From Pinus tabuliformis (taxonomy: Eukaryota > Streptophyta > Pinopsida > Pinales > Pinaceae), in assembly GCA_031772625.1 (NCBI GenBank), contig CM062813.1, positions 761,918,720-761,982,719 on the forward strand: DNA of 64,000 bases. The letters run 5' to 3'. Below, one piece after another: positions 1 to 11,665 of the stretch. The number at the start of each line of letters is the position of its first letter. Position 1 is the first letter of the stretch. The position numbers and the translations under genes are program-made. The notes beneath the pieces were generated by a model. It did no database searches. It was not told the DNA's origin and saw only the letters and a list, made by a program, of their open reading frames with translations.

Positions 1-704
1 ATTACAGAGCTTTCATATTAAATATTGCTATTGGATTCATTTGAACTCTTATTCGTGGGAACCCGAAAGTAATATTATTCCATTTGGAAGCAGAAATCAT
101 GTTCTTTGGAAACATCAGATTGCTATAATAAGTGTGTTGTACATATATGATAAATGTTGTTCCATAATTCATTTGTGAATATCTCCTCATAAAGTAAGGT
201 TCATTGGAATTGCTTTTGACAATTGTTGTTTGATTGTAGAATGAGAGTTCAGTTCTAACTCGCGAGATCTAGTTTACTGAGTTGCTGTTCCATTTATTGC
301 TGTTCCATTTTCTGCTGTTCCATTTCACTTTCTGTTGTTCCATTTTCCTGCATTTACTGTTTTGGCGTGAGAGGAGGTCGAAAGCTGTAGTGAGTCAGCA
401 AGTCGCTGCTTAGCTCCCAGATCTTTGGTCCATACTCTATTTTTCCTTCCATCAATTTCTAGAGGGATGGGTTATCGCTTCCGCACCCTTGACTGATAAA
501 TTGCCTGGTGTGATTCCTTTCTTTTAAAAGCAAATTAGTTATAGCTTAGCATCCATTTACTCTTGTATTTTCTACACACTGTACTACGAAGCATTACTCT
601 GACGAATAGCCTCGGATTGAGCTACTCTTTGCAATAACAAAGCGTTCCCGGATTGACTTATTAATGTAGCATAACTAGAGGTGAAAGAGACCCTTGTTAC
701 AGCC
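1..704. other. Gene-free flank with short TGTTCCATTT repeats
   Basis: No convincing coding frame. Four close copies of a TGTTCCATTT word lie at about 285-347. The remainder is unique-looking AT-rich sequence, probably decayed transposon DNA downstream of the minus-strand relic that ends at 705. Confidence 0.5.
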
Positions 705-1534
705 CTACATTGGGACCAACATTGGGACCCTCTCTAGACCAAAGCTCACAATCAAAGCCCCATAACCAAAGGTCTTCAGTTGTCTATTCTTGGCTCTGGT
801 CAGTTGGCCTTTTACATTAGCCAACACAGCATCGCACCAGTTGAAGATGGTGCCTCAAAGCAATCAATTTCCATCCGCATCTAGGATCTGGTGGCAATAT
901 GTAGTGCGGCACTCCCGCAAATTCTAGTGACAATAAACGCGATCACCATGAGTTCAGGACGGGATATGGTTTTAATGTCTATCCCTTTGTCTCTAGCCTG
1001 GCTGTTGCAGAACTGTAGCCGGAGGCTATCGACAGACTGGCCACCTGGCCTAGTCCCGAATAGAATCAATTCTTCGCCTCTCTTAGGAAAACCAGTCAAA
1101 AATTATATGTCTACCGGCTCAATTTCGAGCTGGTGGCCACCAATGAAGAAGCACTGGTCCTGTATGCTCCACCTGTCTACCAGCCACTGTAAGAAATCCA
1201 CCTGGTCCCTCATGCCAGGTATGGCCCAGAATTTGTACAAGTCACATGCCTTCAATGCATCGATCGAAGGTTGGTGATTCAACGCGGCAAGATCCACGTC
1301 CTCATGCTCCCGTTCTCGCCAATCTAGCATGATGTACACTCTACATCCAACAAAAAGGCAAATTAGAATGCAAGAAATTAAATTGTTTGGGTCAATTTTG
1401 AGAATTTTTGGGTTAAACCCTTGCTGCGGGGACTGCACCCTCTGTATTAGAGACAGTGCGTGGGTTTTCACCTTGCCTTCATGGAAGGTGCGGACCCCTA
1501 ACTTTTTCCCCATTGAGAAAAAGTCAGGGTCCAC
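705..1534 (-). pseudogene. Decayed retroelement or plant-mobile-domain-like coding relic
   Basis: One minus-strand frame runs from 1534 to 881, interrupted by a TAA at 1103-1105 and closed by a TAG at 881-883. Coding sense then resumes in another frame (motif VKGQLTRAKNRQLKTFGYGA) and ends at a TAG at 705-707. The conserved-looking part starts near 1330 (MLDWREREHED), just after an AG that could be a splice acceptor, so the Met at 1534 is probably not the true start. Motifs such as FWAIPGMRDQVDFLQWLVDR and FLTGFPKRGE resemble plant proteins associated with mobile elements (plant mobile domain or transposon-protein type). The family name is tentative. At least two stops and one frameshift make it a pseudogene. 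Confidence 0.5.
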
Positions 1535-3557
1535 GGGCTGCTAGTGTTACAGCTGCGCGCCCTAGCGCGCAGGTTTCTAGCCGAAAAACCCTTTAAAAAT
1601 TGAAATAAAACCCTAAAAAAAAATTGAAATGGTTGAAATTGAAGAGTAGGATGATGTGGATTACCTGGAGAAGACAGCGTTCGATTCCGATGGTTGGATT
1701 TTCTGCAATATTCATGGGAAGTTTCTGAACAAAAGCACTATTTTCTCACCCAAATCTCAAATGGTAAAAATGAATTGACGAAAGCCCTTTTTATAAGTTT
1801 TTTGAGTAAATGAATTGTAAATTTATTTATGTTTCACTTTAGAAAGGTAATTTTTGCAGCATTTTTATCCATTTCAAACAGGTATGATTAATGTTTGCAA
1901 TTTTTGTTTAGGATAACGGATTATTTAGGCAAAATCGATCATTTTCGACGAAAAAACATTTAGAGTCACCTTTAAGCTCTTTTCTGACTCCTAAAACATG
2001 AAAAGATCGCCGAGTTTTTCTTTTTAAACTCGTTAAAACGGAACTAAAAAGACGGTCCACTTACAGCTCTTTTCTGACCGTAAAAACATGAAAAGATTGT
2101 CGGATTTTTGTTGTTTCAAATTCGATATTGGTTATAAAATGACGTGTCGTTGATCGCTTTTTTACTTTTTCAGATCAGGGGCACTAATTACGAAAAGTAC
2201 TCCTTGGTCGTAAAGATCAAGCGGTTCTCTCAAGTATTATTTTATACTTTTTCGGGCTTGGGAGAGACAAATTTACGAAAAAGGTCAACCCTGGAGTCTT
2301 CTTAAGTTTTTTTTCAGACTCTCTAAAATTGAAAAACGTCGAGTTTCTCCTATACTGGACTCGTTAAAATTTAACAGTAAAGGACATGTTCAATTACAAA
2401 CAGGAACGAACCACTCCTTCTTAGGGTTCGAATTTAAACTAAGTTGGAATCATCCAAAGGATGAGCTTATAATCAAGAAAATGTTATCCTCCTCAAGCTT
2501 GTCAAAAATAAAGAGGTACTTGCCAGAAATGGTGGGGGAAAATAGAGAAAAATAAGCATGTTTGTCATACTCTGTAACCACTCTTGAACACGACACTTTT
2601 ATTCACCTGGGTTGGGAAATCCTTTGCCTAATAGTTGATCAAACCACATTTCAAAGTCTTCAGCCGGTTTTTGGGTATTAACTTTGGGTCAATTGTCACC
2701 AAACCATCTGCTGTGTCGTTATGTGTTCAAGAGGTCACTGCTAATAAGCCATTCATCTGCAAAATATCTGTCATCCATCTTGACCATCCTTGAGTCAGTC
2801 CTTGCAACTAAGTTTCTTCAACTTGATCTATGATTTCGTGTTCTGGGCTTGCATGCGACGGATCGCTTTCTATCGACTTCAGCTCATTATCTAGAAAGAT
2901 AATCTAGAAATCGTCAGTACCTTGGGATCTGCATGCCTCAAAGGATCTGCAGGTTTCTCGCCTTTGACGACAGGTTACATCATTGACCTTCGATCAAAGG
3001 ATTCCGTGACATGTTCGACATCAACACATCTATTCACATCTCATGGATTGTACTGGGTACTTTGAGATCCATTGACATCACTGGTGGTTTCTCTCACACT
3101 TGTTAACAGTTTACATCATTGACTAGTAATCAAGTGGTTTCTACCATGTTCGACTTCAACACATTCATTCCCATGGATAGAATCGTACTGTTTCTGAAAG
3201 TAGAAATGAAGACCCTGGATCTAGTTTCCGCAATCCAAGCTGCGAGGAATTTTGTATTCATTATATAGTGGACTATTCATAAACAGATGGTTGCATCCAT
3301 ACTGTGTCTACAAGTGTCTATACTTGTGATGTATTACAAGATCATTCCTATATCAGAGCAGTAGTTAGTTTTCTAAGTCAGTTTTGATCTGAGTATGGGA
3401 ATGCCTACCTCAGCGATGATATGATCTCATATATATATCTTGCATTGAATGCTTTTACAGGTTCCGACTGGGCTCTCCACAAGATGATCCTCAAAATGAT
3501 AAAGTACTTCACTCTTCCTAAATGATAAATGAAATCCTCATCTACTACAGACTTCGG
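1535..3557. other. Noncoding, decayed interior of the element ending in the LTR at 3574
   Basis: No coding frame is convincing. Three diverged copies of a unit (TCTTTTCTGAC..AAAACATGAAAAGAT..) lie at about 1965-2375. Two diverged copies of a block containing TTACATCATTGAC and CATGTTCGAC..CAACACAT lie at about 2946-3050 and 3085-3170. Position to the left of a PPT and a plus-oriented LTR suggests this is the non-coding 3' interior of that element. Confidence 0.45.
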
Positions 3558-3560
3558 ACT

Positions 3561-3570
3561 TAAGGGGGCA
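3561..3570 (+). other. Polypurine tract of a plus-strand LTR element
   Basis: TAAGGGGGCA lies three bases before a TGTTACAC LTR start. This is the usual second-strand primer position next to a 3' LTR. Confidence 0.6.
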
Positions 3571-3573
3571 ATC

Positions 3574-4625
3574 TGTTACACAAAAATATCGTCACCATGA
3601 TTATTTGAAGTCAGTATGGGTCTATCATCACTTGTACTATCCTCCTAAGCAAGTCTCAGACCTCAGCTCTTCAAGTCAAGCTTTGAAAATGAGAGAAAGA
3701 CATTTAAAATCAGCAAAGCTCTGGTTCCGCAGTTTCTCTCACTGTTGCCTGCGGTCCCGCACCCCCTGTTCATAAAAACTGCGGACCTGCCCGCTCTGTC
3801 CCTAAGGGAGTGGGTGTGGACCCTTGTGAAAGTCAAAAAGGCACAAGTTTATTCTAAAAAACTCACTTTGGGTTAATTCTAGATGATTCTAGAAGGAATT
3901 TTGACGTGGATTGGTCGCTCTTAGGTGGTTCATGCATCCCACAAGAGAAGGAGCTAATCCCTTGATGAGAGGAGCTATCCCTTTGAAGGAGGGCTTTATC
4001 CCTTTGAAGGAGGACCTAGTAACTTCCCTCCATTGCACTATAAATTAAGGCATTGGGCTGGTTGCTAGGGAGGTTAGAAGCTGAACATTTTTGAGGGTAA
4101 ATGCTGGTGGAATTGAGACTTTCTAGTTAAGCTTGAGAGGAGAGATCACATACCTTTTTGGCTTCATTGGGAAGAGAGTGAGACTTATCAAAGTAGAGGA
4201 GACTTCTTGTTGGACCCTGGGAGGAGCTTGTACAACATCAAGGCACAGGTTGTAAAGTTCTTCTTTGATTTGAATTAATACAATCAGATTCATTTTTCTC
4301 AACAAATTGTCTTATGTCATTTGTTTCATGAATTTCTTGATCATCATGTTAAGTATGCTTTATTATATTGGCTTTTCAGGTGCTATTTAATTTGTTTGCT
4401 TGTTTGTGTTTGCAGATTCGCAACAAGGGAGCTCATTTGGATCAAAGGAGCGAGGCTTCCACAAACTTGCATTGGACCTAAGTTAGGCCTAAAACACTTG
4501 TTTGCCTTCGCTTATAAATGCATATTTAGAGAAATATAGTTTTTGATTGGCTTGCTTGTCACTAGATATCGTTAAATTCTAGGAAGGTCTATCTTGTCCG
4601 CAAGATCGACTCATTCCGTGTGACA
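3574..4625 (+). mobile_element. 3' LTR (1,052 bp) of an LTR retrotransposon
   Basis: The segment begins TGTTACAC and ends GTGTGACA, a terminal inverted repeat with one mismatch and canonical TG...CA ends. A polypurine tract precedes it, so it is the 3' LTR of a plus-oriented element whose body extends left. It contains a TATAAAT box at 4039-4045. Upstream of that is a U3-like stretch with three near-identical GCTATCCCTTTGAAGGAG-type units (about 3945-4015). No 5' partner is visible in the window, and only one flank of the target-site duplication (GTATG after 4625) can be read. Superfamily is not determinable. Confidence 0.6.
4039..4045 (+). promoter_or_regulatory. TATA box of the LTR at 3574-4625
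   Basis: TATAAAT in a central position of the LTR, downstream of short tandem repeats; expected to define the U3/R boundary about 30 bp downstream. Confidence 0.45.
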
Positions 4626-6232
4626 GTATGAATTATTCTTTCATAGTCCTTTATCAATAATTATGATTGAGCCTGGATGTATTCAATTGTATATATCTTT
4701 AGTCTTTTTCATTATGCATCATCTTTTGTCTTCTTCATATTCATTTGTATCTTTAGTTGTTGTATTCATGAGTTTCATTTTTTTATAGATCTTGATTCAA
4801 TCATTTTATTTGCATCATCTTCATGTAAATGACATCTTTATCTTACCTTTGACCTTTCCACTAGTTTTTTATGGATTACCCTTCAACCATTACATCATAA
4901 CGAGGGTTTTCCTTGGCTCACCATTGACCATTACAAATTTGAAGTGACTTTTTCTTATCACTAACCATCAAGTTGTTTTGGCTTACCACAAACTATTCAT
5001 TACATCAAGTGGTTTTGGATGACCATAAACCATTAATTTGTTTCTAAATAACCATGAACCTTTCTCTACAAAGAGGTTTTTGTATTACCATATATGATTA
5101 CAAAAATAATACACATGCTTCATTTGACTCAAGAAATGACTTAATAGACTGAAAACTCTTTCCTAAATATGTTTGAATTTTGAGAACCAATTGACTCATG
5201 AACTTTATATGTGAGACATTGTAGTAGATTTCAAGACTTGACCCTGTAAAATATTTCAACATAAATGTAATTTTCTACCATCTAAGCACATTTATCCAAC
5301 CACATTATACCTACATGTGAGGCTTTGATATTTCTCTATTGATACACTTGTGATGATCATGATTTTGAAAAACCACAAACATGGTAAGGATGTAGATTCC
5401 AACACTTTTCTCATACATTTCCTGTTCCACCACAATGACTGTAAATTTTTTCCTTCTTCTGCATTTTATTCATTGCACTGCTACTTGTAGATGGTTCATT
5501 TATTGTCAATGTTTCTACTTTCACAATTTTATAGTTGCATTTCTCATTTGACCTTCATAACCTACGCATGCATATGTTTGGCCTTACAGATATTTGTGGG
5601 GAATTTGAATACCTTGATCTCTTTTGATGAAACCCTTGCCATCAAAATCTATTTATTTAAAAATTCAACACTCACAAATTTTATTCATGCTTTCTTGTCA
5701 AAGAATGAGCACAATAAAGATAGGGTATCAGGTACAATCAATAATACATATCTTATTGAAATAGAACAATAATAAAGGTGTCGGTAACACCAATCATGCA
5801 CCTTCAATCTTAATCTGGATTCCAACCTTAACACTTCATCCTCAACTTTGACTTGACTTTAACCTTAATTTAAATGGTGCAACTCTCAATTTCAAATCTT
5901 TACATCAACTTACATTTACTTTAGAATTAAAATTTTATGTACTTTCCTATTAAGAATTGTGTTCTGTTTATATTTTACCTTTAGGTACTTTAATTTCTTC
6001 TTGAAAATCACGTGGTGAAGCTTCCTTATTATATACAATTCACAACTTTCTTCTATGCTAGTTGATACAACACCTCCTCTTTAGAAATTCAAGATATGTT
6101 CCAAACACCTTTTACAATTTTATAGAGAATTCTTTACTTTTTGAAAAAGTAAAAAATTAAATAATAAAAGGTTTTCTTTGATGTACCATTCAAAATGACA
6201 CTTTGAAAATTATTCATGTATGCCATTAATGG
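4626..6232. other. AT-rich noncoding DNA with degenerate ACCATTA-type repeats
   Basis: No supported gene. About five diverged copies of a roughly 45-bp unit built on (A/T)ACCAT(A/T)AACCATTA lie at about 4865-5095. The longest open frame (5491-5772, 93 codons) has transposon-desert composition and no recognisable motif. Confidence 0.45.
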
Positions 6233-6420
6233 TGTTAGGTCAAGGGATAACTACCAAATGTTAATTTTTTATTAAGGTGAACATAATGACATAAAAGTAG
6301 AATAGAATGGTGACATTTTGGATTCCAATTCCAAGGTCTTTTTCTATTCTATTTGATGGAATTTATCTATTTACATATTTACATAATTTTTCTCAATCCT
6401 TGAGGATTAGGTGTCTAACA
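6233..6420 (-). mobile_element. Short 3' LTR (188 bp) of a minus-strand copia element
   Basis: The plus-strand sequence begins TGTTAGGT and ends GTGTCTAACA, so the ends form a TGTTAG/CTAACA inverted repeat. Immediately to the right is a minus-strand polypurine tract (rc of TTACCCCCCTTAA), then the C-terminal end of a copia polyprotein on the minus strand. That order (pol, PPT, LTR) identifies the 3' LTR. No 5' LTR was found further right, so the element is truncated. Confidence 0.6.
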
Positions 6421-6700
6421 TTACCCCCCTTAAATCTGAAGGGGTGTTTGTGAGTCCGAGCATTATTATAAGTCTTTCAAACTTTTCTATTCCAAGTGAT
6501 TTGGTGAAGATGTATACAATTTTCTCATTTGTGGAAGAGTGTCGTAGGTGAACAGTCTTGGCCTCTACATGATGTCGAATTAAATGATACTTTGTGTGGA
6601 TATGTTTGATTCAATCATAGAATTTTGGACTCTTGGGAAATTTATTTTCATGAGAATTGTAAATCAAAATGTTATCACTCACAAGTTTTCCCTTAGCTGT
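6421..6700 (-). pseudogene. Ty1/copia RNase H C-terminus, minus strand, with PPT
   Basis: Reading the minus strand gives a clear copia polyprotein tail: an RNase H stretch (KYHLIRHHVEAKTVHLRHSS), then IFTKSLGIEKFERL, the hallmark end of copia pol, closing just before the PPT at 6421-6433. A TGA interrupts the frame upstream (FYD-stop-IKHIHTKYH), and similarity fades beyond 6700. This is the last ~90 codons of an otherwise deleted or unrecognisable element. Confidence 0.75.
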
Positions 6701-9616
6701 AAAGGAAAACTCCTAAGGTAACTCTTTCAAACCGTCTTAAAGATTGAAATATACCCCTTTCAGTCTAGAGGAGGCTCCCACAGATAACTTAGTAAAAAAA
6801 ATGGTTATGTATTCAAATCAGAGACTAGATCTATTGTAAAGGATTGAAAAATTAGGTAAGGCTGAGCAGAATACCATTGGGCATGGAGTCTATTTTGGCT
6901 TAATGTAAGATCACACTAAAACAGTCAACAAAGGCAAGGTAGTTGAGCAATTTTGAATCATTAATTTGCTGTAATGAAAGGAAGAATATGAGAGGAACAA
7001 TCCACTGAGAAGGAGCATCAAATAGATGAATTCCAAAACCAACTTTAGAAAGAAGAATGAAAACAATTGAATCTATAAACAAAGCATTGCAATGAATGAA
7101 TTATGTTTATGTTCTTTCATTCAATCATTAGAAGATCATACATCATGGCAACATAGAAGAAATACATCAAATTGGAGAAAACAAATTCAGAACACCCAAC
7201 ACAAGAATCTTTGTTGTAGCTTCAGGATTTCTTCATTAAACATTCAAAAATATACAAAGCACAATAGCTTTTCCAACAAAAACCGAACCCTTGGTTCTCT
7301 TTCACAATCGACTTTATAGAATACTTACAAATTGTTCAAGATCCAAAAATAATGGATCTCAAACCTCTTCATCTATATTTAACTTATTAAATCAAAAGAA
7401 AATCAAGGAGGAGATAATATATGATCCCCAAGTCGAAATGATGAGGTGTCTCTCCAACTAAAAGTTGAAAAGGCATTTTTCTAAATATAGAAAAAACAAT
7501 CTGCCTAATGCTTGAAAAATAGGCTCCAAATATTTCTTTGTATCTCTTAAACCGTGACACCTTTGTAAAACATGAGATAATCTTTTGTTAACGGGACCTT
7601 TACCAAAAAAAACCTCATTTGGTTTTCCAAAATCCATTTCTATTTGTTCAAAAATTGCTCCTAAAGTTACTATCTTTTATAGGAAAACCAGAGTAAAAAA
7701 AGAAAGTGAGTTTTTTCATCATGCTCAAAATAGTAAGTTCACCATACATCTCGGGTTTGACTCATAAAAACTGAAGCTTGGTGTGTGAATCCATCTCACA
7801 TGAGCTTTATTGTGATTAAAACCCCTGATTTTCACCTCAAAAAAATGTATCTTCTCTAGTCGTTGGAAAATTAATCGGCGTTCATCATATCAGGAGGAAA
7901 ATTAGGAATCGCTGACAGATTAAATGTCAATGTTGTCTCAAAACAGAGCAAAATTCGCGCTGACATTTTAACTGTCAATGCTCATCCAAAATGAAATGAA
8001 AATAGCGTTGATGGATTAACTACCCACACTCCTCCAAAATATTTCCAAAATACCACTTCCTTCTGTGCATTTGGTTGTCCATATATTAACATGAACCTTT
8101 CTTCTTGGTTGTCCATATTTCTTTGAAACCTTGAAACCTTGCAATTGGAATTCTTGACCATAATGGGAAAATCTGAATGCTTGGTTGGCATATTTTGGAT
8201 CACACCTCTGAATGGTAGTATCCCAAAGGCTTTCTCAAAAAAAATTATGTGGGGAACCCATAATGGTCATGAGTTTCTTCACTACCCTTGGAAATGAAAA
8301 AATGAATGCTAACTAGTGTCTCCAATGGGGATGATGTCCTCCCTATGAGGCAACAAAGAAAATATTGACCATGTGCGTTTTTATCACTTAGTGAAAAAAC
8401 CAACTGTAGAGGGAAAGAACTAAGGTAACCTCTAACTACTTTAGATTGAAAATTGGCCCTTCAATATTGAGAGGGATGCCTCCTTAAAAATCTACCATTC
8501 ATTGTCACTTAGTAGTAGGTAATTTAGCTCATTGGCCATATTTAGTTGGTAACACATGAAATTTTTATAGAAGGAATATGGGCAGGGGCCATTGGGAATG
8601 GTGTATTTGACATAAAATTTCTAGCTATAGGCTATATGAAAAATTTTAACAGAGGCAATATATCTTTAAGTTTCTTAGACAAATCATCATCAAGTTATGA
8701 TAGAAGACAATAGGGAGTAAACATCAAAAATAGAGCAACCATATGATTTCTGTGGGTGACATTTAAGTTGAAAAATATATGAGCAATTTGGAAAATGTAA
8801 ATCTAGGCTTCCAGAAAGAATTTAAATTTAATCACTTATTTCCAAATACAGAAGACTTATGAATCAAATTTATGGATTAGAAGGAAAAATATACACTAGA
8901 AACATTGATAGGAAACTTATCACACAAGAATATCTGCAAATTGTACATGTAACAATGTTCATAGAAAATTATATTAATATCAAAGGTATACAAAATACAC
9001 ACGATTTCTTCAAAATTTCCAACCCTCTATCTATGTTTTAGAGTTGATTTATAAACAAAACATGTATAACAAACTTTAAAAATTAAACGAACTTTACTTG
9101 TAATTTAATTCTGGAAATCAATCCTATTTTTATGCTAATTAAGTATACATTTTCAAAAATACGATTTCATTTGATGTATCTTTATGATAAAGGATTAAAC
9201 ACTGATATCCAAAATGATTTGTAGCTAAAAAAACTGTTCAGGAAGAGCCATTGAATATGAAAAATATGGAAAATGTCTTGTTTTATGCCTTGAAAGTTTG
9301 GTGAAAATCGTTGTTATTTAGAATTTGGAGCTAATCTCATAAAGTCAAAATATGTGCAATATTTATCCTTCAAGTACCTATAAAAAACATGTCTTTAACC
9401 ACTACTTAAAACCATTCCAAGTCTGAAAGCTGAAAAAACAACCGGTATTGTGCATCAAAGTGAAAGTGGGACAACCACTAACAAAATAATTATCAGCATT
9501 TGGTGCAAAACAAAAAAGACTAGCATTGATAAAATAATTGTTAGCACTTTGTGAAAAATCATCAGGAAAAATGTTGGCAAAGTAATGGGCACCTATTTTA
9601 ATCAATCACATTTTAA
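6701..9616. other. Noncoding TE-derived DNA with an ancient internal duplication
   Basis: No supported gene. About 6700-6900 and 8400-8660 share diverged wording (CTAAGGTAAC.., AGATTGAAA.., GGCTCC/GATGCCTCC, CCATTGGG), indicating an old duplication. Three diverged units around CGCTGACA..TTAA..TGTCAATG lie at about 7905-8025; each contains a small TGACA/TGTCA inverted repeat. Short open frames here lack motifs. Confidence 0.4.
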
Positions 9617-10353
9617 CTACGCTGCTACTCTTAGTAATAGGTCCACTTCATCCATTATAATAGGTTTATTTTCCTTAGTTTTTCTGGGCTTCGCCTTGGG
9701 GCCCTGATTTTGCTTTTGTTTTGGTTTTTTTGTCATGGAACTAGAACCCATTTCTTTATTTATCACCAAATATTTCTTTAGTGAATCATCTATCTCTATG
9801 ACCTCCATAGCTAGGGCAGGTTTTGTTTTAATTTTAAACTACGTCGAGGTTTATTCACAAGCCTAGTATGAGGCTTTCGAAACCCATACAACTCAGCTAA
9901 TGTGGGTTCCTTCTCTCCTTCGTCTCGTGCTATTTTGTCCACCCTTATTTCCCTAGGTGCCTCCTCTACATATTTTGGCATTTGACTCAAAGGAATTGGT
10001 TTAGGGTCCTCTGATGTTTTAGCTAGCTTAGGCTTCCGAGGAGGAGATGGCATCTCTGTCCTATTTTCTCTCCCTATTTTTCCTTTTATAGACCCTTTCT
10101 AAAGTTCGCACAGGGACATGGGTTTTAGGAGGTGAAATCCTCCCCTTTCTTTTGGTTTAATGGTGGAAGAGGAGGGTTCTACCACAAGCTTATGGGCCTT
10201 TTTATGGTCTCTTTGTCTTTTTCTTTTGATGGGAAGAGAGTTAGGGTTTCCTATTGTGCCAAAACCTCCAAAGAATAAAAAATGATCCCAAGTCTTATTT
10301 AATTTCCTCAAATGGTCTACCATTAATAATTTAATCAGTCTTTTATGATACAC
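9617..10353 (-). pseudogene. Unrecognised decayed Lys/Pro-rich coding relic
   Basis: Three consecutive minus-strand segments (10353-10099, 10053-9811, 9808-9617) in shifting frames have coding-like composition: Lys/Arg-rich blocks (PIKRKRQRDHKKAHK), an acidic/Pro segment (EGEKEPTLAELYGF), and a basic tail (KKPKQKQNQGPKAKPRK). The composition suits the C-terminal region of a retroelement gag-like or mobile-domain protein. I do not recognise a family, and the frame changes imply a broken gene. Confidence 0.35.
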
Positions 10354-11289
10354 AATAGACTTGGGTTTAGTTTAAATGTTGGTTTCCATCATTTTGAAAC
10401 TGATTATGAAGAAAAAAGGAACATTGATACGTATTTGACCAGAGAGGCATGCTAAAAGTTTGAAGTGGTACATACCAAGTCTGTGATAGCACCCTTCATA
10501 AGTAAAAAAATTATGGATGACGATCATCGTTTCATGTCATTCCTTTTTTAATAAGGATCTTTGTACATGTAACAACCCTAGTTAAAATTTCATGTAAAAA
10601 TATATAAGACCACAGTCATGGAACACGTATTCCAAGTTGAATGGTGGGGAAAACATCCTAGTGGGTGTTCATTCAGTTTATTACGGCTAAGGAAATTGGA
10701 AAAGGCAATGGCAAAGGATTTGGAAAGGTAAAGAGGCATTTTGGCACGTTTATTTATGAAAATAATGGAAATTAGGAGAAAATGAAGGTGAAAGGTCACA
10801 GGTTGCATGTGAGGAGGAAATTGAAGGAAAATAATGGAAGATGAATAAAATAGAGGCCTAATTGATAAAAAGGCTTCTGAGGATCAATGGGTGAGGCTTG
10901 GTTAGTGTAAGCTTGGTCAATTCATCTTTGGCAGAGCTCTCTTCTATTCTCTCTCATACACTTGGACACTTAGAGTTTTCTTGGAGCAGTCTTGAAGAGC
11001 GTGGCATACTTGGAATTTTGGAGTAAGAAGGAACAAGAAGAGCAGGAAAGCGCAAGAGGACATCAGGATCAACAACTAGAGTGAGTTTTTCTTGTAGGTA
11101 CCGAGTTTCATGTATGTTTTCCTCACTACTTTTCGCATGCATGTGGTTTCTTAGTTATAATTTTTCATTGGCATGGAAAATGGTCAGGATTGACAGTGGA
11201 TTTTCCTAGCCTTGCCATTTCCTGGATAGCCATGGTACCGGGGGTTTATTTCTTTGTTTTTCTATTTCGCTCTCATGTTTCCTTTAGAT
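10354..11289. other. Noncoding; possible LTR start near 10568
   Basis: No gene. TGTAACAACCCTAG at 10568 followed by a TATATAA sequence near 10600 resembles the start of a plant gypsy LTR, but no partner LTR, PPT or PBS was found to support it. Confidence 0.3.
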
Positions 11290-11665
11290 TTGGTTGAGTT
11301 ATTAGTTCCTAGAAGCCTTGGTTGGGAAAACGCTCTGGAATCCATGTAATGGCTTGGGTTGAGTTATTAGTCCTAGAAGACTTGGTTAGACAAACTCTTT
11401 GGAATATTTGTAACACCTTGGGTTGAGTTACTAATCCTGGAATCCTTGGTTAGAAAAATGTTGTATAAGCCCTTGATGGGTTGAGTTACTAGTCCTGGAA
11501 GCCCTAGTTGGACAAATTCTTTGGAAGCTCGAGAAAAGTTGTGGGTTGAGTTACTAGCCCTAGAGCTTTAGTTGGACAAATGATCTGGAGCCTGGAAATA
11601 GACGTGGGTTGAGTTACTAGTCCTGGATTCTAGGTTGGAACAAATGCTCTAGAGCCCTACAAGGC
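11290..11665. repeat. Minisatellite, six diverged ~62-bp units
   Basis: Six successive units begin near 11291, 11350, 11411, 11480, 11542 and 11607. Each carries GGGTTGAGTTACTAGTCCT, then (C)TTGGTTGGACAAA and CTCTGGAA. Units differ by many substitutions, so the array is old. Confidence 0.8.
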
